A stretch of DNA of 64,000 bases, from assembly GCF_009831215.1 (NCBI RefSeq), contig NZ_WUTW01000001.1:558001-622000 (forward strand), given 5' to 3'. How positions within the stretch are numbered: the stretch's first letter is position 1; the number at the start of each line of letters is the position of its first letter. The position numbers and the translations under genes were made by a program. This stretch comes from Actinomadura rayongensis. GTDB taxonomy: Bacteria > Actinomycetota > Actinomycetes > Streptosporangiales > Streptosporangiaceae. The notes beneath the pieces are model-generated. The model ran no database searches and was not told the DNA's origin. It saw only the letters and a program-made list of their open reading frames with translations. This document shows positions 24,216 to 32,621 of this stretch, one piece after another.

Positions 24216-24286
24216 GGTGACGTGGCTATCGCTTCTTAGACGAGTTTCCAATAGAGTGCTCCAGATCACACACGTCACCGGTGTGT
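24216..24286 (+). promoter_or_regulatory. Inverted repeats in the mce control region
   Basis: GGTGACGTG (24216-24224) and CACGTCACC (24271-24279) are perfect 9-base inverted copies 46 bases apart. The second overlaps ACACAC-N7-GTGTGT (24268-24286). Between them lies a -10-like TAGAGT (24252-24257). The 275-base region separates the divergent transglycosylase and mce genes. Probable operator pair; regulator unknown. Confidence 0.4.
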
Positions 24287-24351
24287 CACCTGGGCGGACC
24301 GGCCCGTCGTGTGGTCACGGATGAGCGCCGACGTCCGACAAGGAGGCAGAA

Positions 24352-24393
24352 ATGTCCTCAAATCCCGCGATAGCGCGGGAGGTCGCCGTCTGA
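24352..24393 (+). CDS. 13-residue leader peptide of the mce operon
   Basis: ATG 24352 has an excellent ribosome site (AAGGAGG, 24340-24346). The frame encodes MSSNPAIAREVAV and stops at TGA 24391-24393, overlapping the yrbE start as TGATG. Inside it, TCCCGCG-ATAG-CGCGGGA (24363-24380) forms a 7-bp hairpin whose 3' arm covers part of GGGAGG, the ribosome site of yrbE. Translation of the leader should open the hairpin, so yrbE expression is probably coupled to it. The coding assignment is inference from signals, not homology. Confidence 0.5.
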   Translation: MSSNPAIAREVAV

Positions 24394-25196
24394 TGGCCGT
24401 GGGCCTGGGGAGAGCTCCCGACCTAGCCCTGCGGCGCGTCGAACGCGTCCTCGACGACACCGGATCGCTGTGCGTCACGTTCCTGGAAGGACTCCGGCGC
24501 ACGTGGGACGTCCGGCAGTGGTGGGGCGAGTTCATCGAGCAGTGCTGGTTCCTCGCCCGCGTCACGAGCGTCCCGGTCATGCTGATCGCCGTCCCGCTCG
24601 GCGCGACGATCTCGCTGCAGGTCGGCGACATCGCCCGGCAGCTCGGCGCGCAGTCGCAGACCGGCGCGCTGCTCGTCGCCGCGATGATCCAGCAGGTCGC
24701 GCCGCTCGCCGCCGCGCTGCTGGTGTCGGGCGTCGGCGGCTCGGCCATCACGTCCGACATGGGCGCGCGCAACATCCGCGACGAACTGGCCGCGATGGAG
24801 GTCATGGGCATCAACCCCGTCCACCGGCTCGTCACGCCGCGGTTGTGGGCGGCCAGCACCGTCTCGGCGCTGCTGTGCTCGGTGGTGATCCTCGCGGGCG
24901 TGCTCGGCGGCTACTACTTCAACGTCATCGAGCAGGGCGTCAGCCCGGGCGCGTTCTTCGACGGCGCGACGACCCTGCTCCAGTTCCCGGACCTCGTCAT
25001 CACCCTGTTCAAGGCGTGGATCTTCGGCTTCGTCGCCGCCGCGGTCGCCTGCCACATGGGCATGAACTGCGACTACGGTCCGGTCGGCGTCGGACGCGCG
25101 GTGAACCGGGCGGTGGTGGTGACGTCGATCGTCGTGTTCGCGTTCAACTACGTGCTCACGATGATCTACCAGGTCCTCTTCCCCCCGAGGTTCTGA
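24393..25196 (+). CDS. yrbEA: YrbE/MlaE-type permease A of the mce operon
   Basis: 267 residues from ATG 24393, the usual family length; upstream GTG 24309 and ATG 24321 are in frame but would add an atypical head. MlaE permease with about five to six helices and the signature 'SDMGARNIRDELAAMEVMGINP', plus 'GVGGSAIT' before it. Together with YrbE-B it forms the membrane channel of the Mce lipid importer, which is normally driven by an MceG ATPase encoded elsewhere. Stop overlaps the next start. Confidence 0.93.
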   Translation: MAVGLGRAPDLALRRVERVLDDTGSLCVTFLEGLRRTWDVRQWWGEFIEQCWFLARVTSVPVMLIAVPLGATISLQVGDIARQLGAQSQTGALLVAAMIQQVAPLAAALLVSGVGGSAITSDMGARNIRDELAAMEVMGINPVHRLVTPRLWAASTVSALLCSVVILAGVLGGYYFNVIEQGVSPGAFFDGATTLLQFPDLVITLFKAWIFGFVAAAVACHMGMNCDYGPVGVGRAVNRAVVVTSIVVFAFNYVLTMIYQVLFPPRF

Positions 25197-26050
25197 TGGT
25201 CGCCCTCCCCTCCGTGCGCCGGCTGGGCCGGGCCGTCCGCGGCCGGTCCGCGGGCCTGGCCGACTCGGCGAGCCTGCCGGTCTTCCTCGGCCGGGTGCTG
25301 TACCACCTGGTCGTCGACATCATCATCCGGCGCAAGTACGGAAAGACGCTGGCGAAGCAGGTCAGCGACATCACGATCGGCGTCGGCGCGCTCGTCATCG
25401 GCGGCGGCATGATCTTCGTGATCGCCACGATGGCGCTCGCGACCGGCGCGATGGTCGGGCTCCAGGCGTTCCCCGGGCTGGAGCGGATCGGCGCCGAGGC
25501 GTTCACCGGGCTCGTCGCGAGCTACTCCAACGTCCGCGAGGTCACCCCGATCATCGCCGGGGTCGCGCTCGTCGCGCAGGTCGGGACGGCCTTCACCGCC
25601 GAGATCGGCGCGATGCGGATCTCCGAGGAGATCGACGCGCTGGAGGTCATGGGCGTCAACTCGCTCGCCTACCTCGTCGCGACGCGCGTCGCGGCGGGCG
25701 TGATCGCGCTCGTCCCGCTGTACCTGGTGTCGCTGTTCATGGCGTTCTTCGCGACGCGGTTCATCTCGATCCAGTACTACGGCCTGTCGCCCGGGATCTA
25801 CGACTACTACTTCCACCTCTACCTGCCGCCGATCGACGTGTTCTACAGCGCGGTGAAGGTCGCGGTGTTCGCGTTCATCATCATGTTCATCCACTGCTAC
25901 CGCGGCTACAACGCGGCGGGCGGGCCCGTGGGCGTGGGCGTCGCCGCCGGACGGGCGATCCGCGAGTCCACGATCCTCATGATCCTCGTCAACCTCGTCC
26001 TGTCGTACATCTTCTGGGGCCACGGCGGAACGGTGAGGCTGACCGGATGA
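25196..26050 (+). CDS. yrbEB: YrbE/MlaE-type permease B of the mce operon
   Basis: 284 residues from ATG 25196 (TGATG overlap). MlaE permease with the motif 'TAEIGAMRISEEIDALEVMGVN' and a preceding 'VALVAQVGTAF'. Its N-terminal stretch 'FLGRVLYHLVVDIIIRRKYGK' lies along the membrane. Paired with YrbE-A as the importer permease. Its stop overlaps mceA (ATGA). Confidence 0.93.
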   Translation: MVALPSVRRLGRAVRGRSAGLADSASLPVFLGRVLYHLVVDIIIRRKYGKTLAKQVSDITIGVGALVIGGGMIFVIATMALATGAMVGLQAFPGLERIGAEAFTGLVASYSNVREVTPIIAGVALVAQVGTAFTAEIGAMRISEEIDALEVMGVNSLAYLVATRVAAGVIALVPLYLVSLFMAFFATRFISIQYYGLSPGIYDYYFHLYLPPIDVFYSAVKVAVFAFIIMFIHCYRGYNAAGGPVGVGVAAGRAIRESTILMILVNLVLSYIFWGHGGTVRLTG

Positions 26051-27072
26051 ACGACACCAACCTCTCCGCCCGCTCCCGGACGCTGTTCGCGCTCCTCGGG
26101 GCCGGGACGATCGCCGCCGCTGCGGCCGGGGTCGTCGTCAAGGCCACGCCGTCGCACGCCGGGTCCACGACGGTTATCGCGTCGTTCACGCGCGCCGGGC
26201 AGGGCCTCGACCCCGGCAAGTCGGACGTGAAGGTGCGCGGCATCACGGTCGGGACGGTCGCGTCCGTCCGGCTCCAGGGCGACGGGCGCGTCGCCGTGCG
26301 GCTGCGGATCGACAAGGGCGTCCGCGTCGCGCGCACCGCGACCGCCGCGATCGAGCCGGTGTCGGTGTTCGGGCCGAAGGACGTCGACCTGGACCTCGGC
26401 GCGGGCGAGCTGACCGGCCCGTACCTCGCCGACGGCGACCGGATCGCCCGCACCCGCGACCCGCAGGAGATCTCCGACACCGCCTGGCCCGCCTACCGGC
26501 TCACCCGCGCGATCGACCCGGACGAGGTCGCGACGCTGCTGCACACGTTCGCGGCGGGCCTGGACGGACGCGGCCCGACGCTGAACCGCGCGCTCGGCAA
26601 CGTGTCGACGGTCGTGGACGGCACGTACGCCAACAAGGACGTCCTGCGCTCCCTGATCGCCGACCTCACCGGCCTGTCGGGCACGCTCGCCGACCACGGC
26701 CCGTCGCTCGTCGCCGCCGTGAACAGCGCGAACCGGCTCGCGCCCGTCGTCTACGACCGTCCGGACAACGTCGCGCGGCTGCTGGACGAGGCCGGACGCG
26801 TCGCCGGGACGGTCGGCACCACGCTCGACGGGCACGGCGCCAACCTCGCCCGCGTCCTCGACGGGACCGCCGGGGTCGCCGGGACGCTCAACGCGCGCCG
26901 GAACAACATCCCGACGCTCATCTCGGGCCTGAACGGCTTCTTCGACCTGCTCGGCAAGATCATCCGGCTGCCGGGCCCGAACGGGACGCTGGTCGGCCAG
27001 GTCAGCAACACGCTCCCGCTCGACCTGTGCCAGGTGCTCGTGGACGTCTGCCCGAAGGAGGCGAGCCGATGA
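26047..27072 (+). CDS. mceA: MceA, Mce/MlaD lipid-transfer protein
   Basis: 341 residues. One N-terminal membrane helix (about 13-32), then an MlaD domain (about 38-115) with 'SDVKVRGITVGTVASVRL'. A long helical Mce region follows with Asn/Leu-rich heptads, and the tail carries a Cys pair ('LPLDLCQVLVDVCP'). Mce proteins A to F form a hexameric tube that shuttles lipids (sterols, fatty acids) across the envelope. It is the first of six in strict order. Confidence 0.92.
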   Translation: MNDTNLSARSRTLFALLGAGTIAAAAAGVVVKATPSHAGSTTVIASFTRAGQGLDPGKSDVKVRGITVGTVASVRLQGDGRVAVRLRIDKGVRVARTATAAIEPVSVFGPKDVDLDLGAGELTGPYLADGDRIARTRDPQEISDTAWPAYRLTRAIDPDEVATLLHTFAAGLDGRGPTLNRALGNVSTVVDGTYANKDVLRSLIADLTGLSGTLADHGPSLVAAVNSANRLAPVVYDRPDNVARLLDEAGRVAGTVGTTLDGHGANLARVLDGTAGVAGTLNARRNNIPTLISGLNGFFDLLGKIIRLPGPNGTLVGQVSNTLPLDLCQVLVDVCPKEASR

Positions 27073-28136
27073 GGCGCGGCCCCGCGTACTCCGTGCTGGC
27101 GAAGTTCGCCGTCTTCGTCGTCGCCACCGGCCTGCTGACGTTCTTCATCGGCCAGCAGATCCTCGGCACGAGCTTCCGCGACCGCTACCGCGTCACGGCC
27201 GTGTTCGACGACGTCACCGGCCTGGTGGCCGGCGACACGGTCAAGGTCGCGGGCACCCCGGCGGGCCAGGTGAAGTCGATCAAGGTGGTGCGCGGCAAGG
27301 CCGTCGTGGCGCTGGCCGTGGACAAGGAGGTCCGGCTGCCGGACGACTCCACCGCCGCGATCCGCTGGCGCAACGTGATGGGCCAGCGCGTCGTCTACCT
27401 CGAACCGGGACGCAGCGCGACGATGCTGCACGACGGCTCCCGCGTCCCGCACACGCGGTCGGTCGTGGACCTCGGCGACGTCGTCAACAGCCTCGGCCCG
27501 CTGACCCGCAACCTCGACCCGAACCAGCTCAACAAGATCCTCTTCGCGTTCGCGCAGGCGCTGGACGGCAACGAGCAGAACGTCTCGCTGCTCACCGACA
27601 GCCTGGACGGCCTGCTCCAGACCTTCGCCGCCCGCCGCGCCACGATCAGCGGGATGATCGACGACTACGAGACCGTCAGCGCCGCCGTCGCCGCCCGCGA
27701 CCGGCAGATCGCCGCGAGCGTCGACAACCTCGCCGAGCTGGCGAAGGTGTTCGCCGACAACCGCAAACTGCTGGAGAGCGCGATCGTCCAGGTCGGCGGC
27801 GTCACGACGAACCTGGACCGGATCCTCGGCGGCAACGACGCCGAGCTGGCCCGCATCGTGGACAACCTCGCCAAGTTCAGCGGCACCTTCCGCATCAACG
27901 TCGACCAGCTCGAACGGATGGTCCGGGGGCTGCCGCTGACGCTCCGGCAGCTGTTCTCCGCCGCGAACGGCGGCCACTACCTGCGCACGGACGCGCTCTG
28001 CCTGAACATCGTCCCCGGTCCGTGCCCGTTCCCGATGAGCCTGCCGCCCCGTCCCGGGCAGCAGCCGGGCGGCGCGCCGGCCCCGGCCGACCTCGCCAAG
28101 CTCAAGGCGATGCTGACGGGAGGGGCCGGGAAATGA
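27069..28136 (+). CDS. mceB: MceB, Mce/MlaD lipid-transfer protein
   Basis: 355 residues from ATG 27069, overlapping the mceA stop. One membrane helix (about 9-30), an MlaD domain with 'GLVAGDTVKVAGTPAGQVKSI' and a long helical segment. The C-terminal part contains the Cys pair 'LCLNIVPGPCPF', also seen in other members, and a Pro/Gly tail. Confidence 0.92.
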   Translation: MRRGPAYSVLAKFAVFVVATGLLTFFIGQQILGTSFRDRYRVTAVFDDVTGLVAGDTVKVAGTPAGQVKSIKVVRGKAVVALAVDKEVRLPDDSTAAIRWRNVMGQRVVYLEPGRSATMLHDGSRVPHTRSVVDLGDVVNSLGPLTRNLDPNQLNKILFAFAQALDGNEQNVSLLTDSLDGLLQTFAARRATISGMIDDYETVSAAVAARDRQIAASVDNLAELAKVFADNRKLLESAIVQVGGVTTNLDRILGGNDAELARIVDNLAKFSGTFRINVDQLERMVRGLPLTLRQLFSAANGGHYLRTDALCLNIVPGPCPFPMSLPPRPGQQPGGAPAPADLAKLKAMLTGGAGK

Positions 28137-29152
28137 GCCCGCTGAAGTCCCTGCGGGACGCGAACCAGAAGGTCATCGCCGTCCTCACGCTCGGCGTCCT
28201 CGGCGCGGTCTGCGCGTTCGCGTTCGCGCTCGGGCAGTTCCACCTGCTCGACCGCGGCTACACGATGAGCGGCGAGTTCGCCGACACGGCCGGGATGAAG
28301 AAGGGCCAGGACGTCCGGGTCGCGGGGGTGAAGGCGGGACGGATCACGTCCGTCCGGCCCGACTTCAAGCACGGCCGGGTCATCATCAGCTGGCACGTCG
28401 ACCGCGGCATCGACCTCGGCACCGGCACCCGCGCCGCGATCGAGACGACGACGCTGCTCGGTGGGCGTTACCTTCGCCTGTCCGGGCCGGTCAGCGAACC
28501 GTATCTCGCGGACCTGCCGGAGGGGCGGCGGCGGATCCCGCTGGAGCGGACGTCGGTGCCGTTCACCGTCCCGGACGCGCTGGAGAGCGCCCAGAACATC
28601 GTCGGGAAGCTGGACGAGCGCAGCATCGACCGGCTCCTCACGTCCGTCGGGAAGATCCGGACGCCGAGCGCCGAGCAGCTCCGGCGCGTGCTCCTGAACG
28701 TCCAGGACGTGTCGCGGACGCTCAACGACGCGACGCCGCAGGTCGAGAAGCTCATCGAGAACAGTCGGCAGATCACGGGCACGCTCGCCGCCAAGGACGC
28801 CGAGCTCCGGCAGATCCTGGACGCGAGCCAAACGCTGTTGGACACGCTCGTCCAGCGGCGGGACGAGCTGGCCGCCGCGATCGGGTCCGGCAGCCGGACC
28901 GTCCGGACGCTGTCGGCCGTCATCGACCGCAACCGCAGGCAGCTCGACCAGCTCCTCGACAACCTGCACCTGCTGACGACCCGGCTCGCGCCGAACATGG
29001 ACGCCCTGAACACCGACTTCTCGCTGCTCGGGCCGACGTTCCAGCAGATCGCGAACCTTAAGGGCAACGGCGCGTGGATCGAGGGCCTGCTCACCGGCCT
29101 CGGCCCGCTGCAGCCGCAGGGCCCCGTGTCCACCCGGCGGGGAGGCAACTGA
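28133..29152 (+). CDS. mceC: MceC, Mce/MlaD lipid-transfer protein
   Basis: 339 residues from ATG 28133, overlapping the mceB stop. N-terminal helix (about 15-37), MlaD domain with 'AGMKKGQDVRVAGVKAGRITSV', helical Mce domain ending '...LGPLQPQGPVSTRRGGN'. No Cys pair in the tail, as is common for MceC. Confidence 0.92.
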   Translation: MSPLKSLRDANQKVIAVLTLGVLGAVCAFAFALGQFHLLDRGYTMSGEFADTAGMKKGQDVRVAGVKAGRITSVRPDFKHGRVIISWHVDRGIDLGTGTRAAIETTTLLGGRYLRLSGPVSEPYLADLPEGRRRIPLERTSVPFTVPDALESAQNIVGKLDERSIDRLLTSVGKIRTPSAEQLRRVLLNVQDVSRTLNDATPQVEKLIENSRQITGTLAAKDAELRQILDASQTLLDTLVQRRDELAAAIGSGSRTVRTLSAVIDRNRRQLDQLLDNLHLLTTRLAPNMDALNTDFSLLGPTFQQIANLKGNGAWIEGLLTGLGPLQPQGPVSTRRGGN

Positions 29153-30177
29153 TGCGACGGTTCCTCGGCGCGCTGGCCGCGCTCGTGCTCGCCGCCTCGG
29201 CGGGCGGCTGCGCGATCGGCCCGTCCGGCGACACCCGGACGATGACCGTCGACCTCCCGAAGGCCCGGTCGTTCTACCCGCAGTCCAAGGTCAAGGTGAT
29301 GGGCGCGGACGTCGGGCTGGTCGACAAGGTCGAGAACCGGGGCGACCACATCGAGGTCGTCTTCCACATCGACAAGAAGGTGCCGCTGCCGCGCGGGGTG
29401 CAGGCGTCGATCGTCCCGCTGAACCTGGTGGGGGAGCGCAACCTCGTCCTGCACCCGGCGTGGCGGCCCGGCGAGCCGAAGGAGACCGGGGACCGGATCC
29501 CGATCGAGCGCACCCACGTCCCGGTCGAGGTGGACGACGCGCTCAGCTCGTTCACCGACCTCGCCAAGGCCCTGGACCCGACGAAGGTCAACACGGCCCT
29601 GCACGGCGCGGCGACGTCCGTCAACGGCAACGGCGGCGACTTCAACGCGACGCTGGAGCAGAGCGCGCGGCTGGTCGAGAACGTCGCCGGACAGGACCGG
29701 CAGCTCATCGAGGTCGCGCGCAACCTCGACCGGATGGCCGGGGTCGTGCGCGGACGCGAGCAGGTCCTCGGCACCGTCATCCGCGACTTCGGGCAGGCCA
29801 GCCAGGTGCTCAGCGCCGAGCGCGGCGAACTCCAGCAGCTCATCTCCGGCGTGCTCGACCTCGCCAAGAGCGGCGGGAAGCTCGTCGACAAGTACAAGGG
29901 GCAGCTGCCCTACGACCTCATGGTGCTCACGAAGGTCGCGCTCGTCCTCAAGGGGAACGCCAAGCAGCTCGCGCAGCTCATCGACGTGCTGCCGGGCATC
30001 AGCTCGGCGTTCATCGGCGGCTACAACCCCAAGAACAAGTCGCTGCAGCTTCGTTTCGCCACCGACGCGTTCCTGCGCACCTGGCTGAAGGGGCTGCTGA
30101 ACACCGACGAGGTCGGGTGCCCGCTGCCCAAGCCCAACTCCAACTGCCCGTTCACGATGAACGGAGGTGGGCGATGA
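29152..30177 (+). CDS. mceD: MceD, lipidated Mce protein
   Basis: 341 residues from ATG 29152 (TGATG overlap). Unlike A-C it starts with a lipoprotein signal (lipobox AGGC). MlaD domain with 'SKVKVMGADVGLVDKVENR', helical domain, and a C-terminal Cys pair 'GCPLPKPNSNCPF'. Two lipoproteins per operon (D and E here) is somewhat unusual, since MceE is the one generally lipidated. The order-based name is by position. Confidence 0.9.
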   Translation: MRRFLGALAALVLAASAGGCAIGPSGDTRTMTVDLPKARSFYPQSKVKVMGADVGLVDKVENRGDHIEVVFHIDKKVPLPRGVQASIVPLNLVGERNLVLHPAWRPGEPKETGDRIPIERTHVPVEVDDALSSFTDLAKALDPTKVNTALHGAATSVNGNGGDFNATLEQSARLVENVAGQDRQLIEVARNLDRMAGVVRGREQVLGTVIRDFGQASQVLSAERGELQQLISGVLDLAKSGGKLVDKYKGQLPYDLMVLTKVALVLKGNAKQLAQLIDVLPGISSAFIGGYNPKNKSLQLRFATDAFLRTWLKGLLNTDEVGCPLPKPNSNCPFTMNGGGR

Positions 30178-31280
30178 GACGCGTCCTCGCGCTCGTGCTC
30201 GTCCTCGCCGCGCTGTCGGGCTGCTCGCTGCGGACGGCCGGAGCCCCGCACGGGCGGCTCTCGCTGACCGCGACGTTCACCGACGCGCAGGGGCTCGTCG
30301 CCGGGCACAGCGTCAAGCTGTCGGACGTGACGGTCGGCAGCGTCACCGGCGTCCGGCTCGTCTCCGGCTACCGCGCGCGGGTCACGATGTCGATCAAGGA
30401 CGGGGTCCGGCTGCCGGTCGGGACCCGCGCCGAGGTGAAGGTGACCTCGCTGCTCGGTGAGAACTATGTCGACCTCGTGCTGCCGCCCGGCGGCCGACTC
30501 GACACCGGGCCGTTCCTGGCGAACCACGCCGCGATCACCGACACGAGCGTCCAGCCGTCGTTCGAGCAGGTCGTCGGGCAGGCCGGGCCGTTGTTGCAGG
30601 CGCTCGCCGGGAACGACGTCGCGACGGTCGTCAACGCGGGCGCGACGGCGCTGGACGGCAACGGGCCGCGGCTCAACAGCACGATCCGCAAGTCCGCCGA
30701 ACTGTTGCAGATGTTCGCCGACCAGCGTCGCGCGCTCGGCGAGGCCGTGGACAACTTCGCGCGGCTCGGGCGGTCGCTGGCCCAGGGCAAGGACGCTCTG
30801 GGTCGGGCGCCGGGCGAGCTGGCCAGGGCGTCGCAGGTGCTCAACGACGACAAGGGCAAGATCATCAACGCGGTCGAGAAGCTGACGATGATGGCCCGCG
30901 AGCTGAACGACAAGGTGCTCGAAGGGCGCGTCGCGCGGTTCCGGACGCTGCTGTCGGATCTCGACCCCGTCCTGGCGCAGCTCGGGAACAACCGGCGGCG
31001 GTTGACCGCGCTGGTGAACGGGCTGGTCGAGTTCGACGAGAAGCTGCCGAAGGCCACCTGGGACGGGCAGATCCTGCTGTACCCGATCCTGCGGATCACC
31101 TGGCCGAACGGCGACCCGCTGATTCCGGACCAGCCCAACGCGGCGCCCAAGGCCGCGCCCAAGGCGACGCCTTCGCCCACGAAGTCGCCCGCGCCGAAGA
31201 AGGATCCCGGATTCCAGTTGCCGCCGGAGCTGCGCAAGGCGTTCCCGGACCTCGCCAAGTGGCTGGAGGGGCAGCGATGA
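30174..31280 (+). CDS. mceE: MceE, lipidated Mce protein
   Basis: 368 residues from ATG 30174, overlapping the mceD stop. Lipobox LSGC, MlaD domain with 'GLVAGHSVKLSDVTVGSVTGV', then the helical Mce region. The tail has a repeated Ala-Pro-Lys linker (about 318-340) and ends in an amphipathic helix. Lipidation is expected to anchor the tube to the outer face of the membrane. Confidence 0.9.
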   Translation: MRRVLALVLVLAALSGCSLRTAGAPHGRLSLTATFTDAQGLVAGHSVKLSDVTVGSVTGVRLVSGYRARVTMSIKDGVRLPVGTRAEVKVTSLLGENYVDLVLPPGGRLDTGPFLANHAAITDTSVQPSFEQVVGQAGPLLQALAGNDVATVVNAGATALDGNGPRLNSTIRKSAELLQMFADQRRALGEAVDNFARLGRSLAQGKDALGRAPGELARASQVLNDDKGKIINAVEKLTMMARELNDKVLEGRVARFRTLLSDLDPVLAQLGNNRRRLTALVNGLVEFDEKLPKATWDGQILLYPILRITWPNGDPLIPDQPNAAPKAAPKATPSPTKSPAPKKDPGFQLPPELRKAFPDLAKWLEGQR

Positions 31281-32596
31281 CGCGGCGGCTGACGATCAAC
31301 CTCGCGGTGTTCGCGACGCTCGCCGCCGTCATGGTGGTGTGGGCGTTCCGGAACGTGGTGCATTTCGACTTCATCGACCGTCCGTACCGGCTGGTCGTGG
31401 AGTTCGAGTCGTCGCCCGGGCTGCATCCCGACTTCGAGGTCGACTACCTCGGGCTGCGCATCGGGAAGATCGACTCGGTGCGGCTGGAGAAGGACCGGGT
31501 CGTGGTCAAGCTGGACATCGACCGGGGCGTGAAGGTGCCCGAGGGCGTCCGGGCCGCCGCCGCGCGCAAGTCGGCGGTGGGGGAGCCGGTCGTGGAGCTG
31601 ACGCCCGGTCCGTCCGGGGCGAACGCGCCCGCTCTGAAGCCCGGATCCGTGATTCCGGTGAGCCGGACGTCCGTTCCGCCCAAGTACGGGGACCTGTTCG
31701 CCGCCGTCATCGATTCTCTGAAGGCGATCAACCCTTCGGACGCGAAGATCCTCACGCACGAGCTGTCGGCCGGGTTCGCGGGACGCGAGGACTCGTTGCG
31801 GCAGATCATCGACGGCGGCGACCAGCTCTCGGCGACGTTCGCCGCCAACAGCGAGCTGCTGGACCGGCTCACGCGCGAGTTCGGGCGGATCGGGGACGTC
31901 CTCAACGCCAACCGGGGGAGCCTCGGGGCGGGGATCGACAACCTCGCCGCCGTGACGGCCGCGCTCGCGCAGGTCCGGGGGCAGCTCGCCGAGCTGCGCG
32001 ATCGCGGGCCCGGCCTGCTCTCCACCGTGAACGGGCTGCTGGACCGGACCGGGAAGAACTTCGAGTGCTCGGTGGACTCGCTCGGGACGTTGGGGATCAC
32101 TCGGTACAACCGTGATTATCTGCATGACCTGTCGTCGGTTCTTGCTGCGGCGCCCACTCTGAACACCGTTCTGCATAACGTGATCGGGACGGCGGGCGGG
32201 AAGCCTGTTCTGAACGTCGTCTTCATGATCACTCTGCGGACGACGGCGACGCTGGAGTACAAGTACCCGCTGCCGCAGCCCGGCGTGAACGCCCCGATCA
32301 CGTGCCCGGACGGCAGCACTCCGCACGTCGGCGCCCAGGCCCCCTACAAGGCCAAGGACCCCGGCGCGACCATCCCCACCCACGACCCGGCGCTGGATCG
32401 TCCGGTGAACGCCGCCAACGTCGCGAACACCGACAGTGACGGCCCTTCTACCGGAGTGCCGGGTTGGCTAATGTACGTTCCTCCGGTCCTCGCCCTGCTG
32501 GTGCTGATCCGGGTCGTCGCGGGTCATGTGCCCGCCGTGGCGCGCCTGACCCGCCTCCGCGTGCCGCTTCGGCGCCCGCGACGCCGGAAGAACTGA
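31277..32596 (+). CDS. mceF: MceF, Mce protein with C-terminal membrane helix
   Basis: 439 residues from ATG 31277. N-terminal membrane helix, MlaD domain with 'HPDFEVDYLGLRIGKIDSV', helical domain with one Cys in 'NFECSVDSLG'. Unusually, a second membrane helix lies near the C-terminus ('WLMYVPPVLALLVLIRVVAG'), followed by a strongly basic tail, so both ends are predicted in or at the membrane. Last of the six Mce proteins. Confidence 0.9.
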   Translation: MTRRLTINLAVFATLAAVMVVWAFRNVVHFDFIDRPYRLVVEFESSPGLHPDFEVDYLGLRIGKIDSVRLEKDRVVVKLDIDRGVKVPEGVRAAAARKSAVGEPVVELTPGPSGANAPALKPGSVIPVSRTSVPPKYGDLFAAVIDSLKAINPSDAKILTHELSAGFAGREDSLRQIIDGGDQLSATFAANSELLDRLTREFGRIGDVLNANRGSLGAGIDNLAAVTAALAQVRGQLAELRDRGPGLLSTVNGLLDRTGKNFECSVDSLGTLGITRYNRDYLHDLSSVLAAAPTLNTVLHNVIGTAGGKPVLNVVFMITLRTTATLEYKYPLPQPGVNAPITCPDGSTPHVGAQAPYKAKDPGATIPTHDPALDRPVNAANVANTDSDGPSTGVPGWLMYVPPVLALLVLIRVVAGHVPAVARLTRLRVPLRRPRRRKN

Positions 32597-32621
32597 CCCC
32601 CGAAACCGAGGAGTGCGCGCA

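Noticed and set aside
24230..24260. KstR-type sterol regulator site upstream of the mce operon
   Set aside because: The best candidate (around GACGAGTT) has a mismatch in the AAC-NN-GTT core and in the outer bases. Not convincing.
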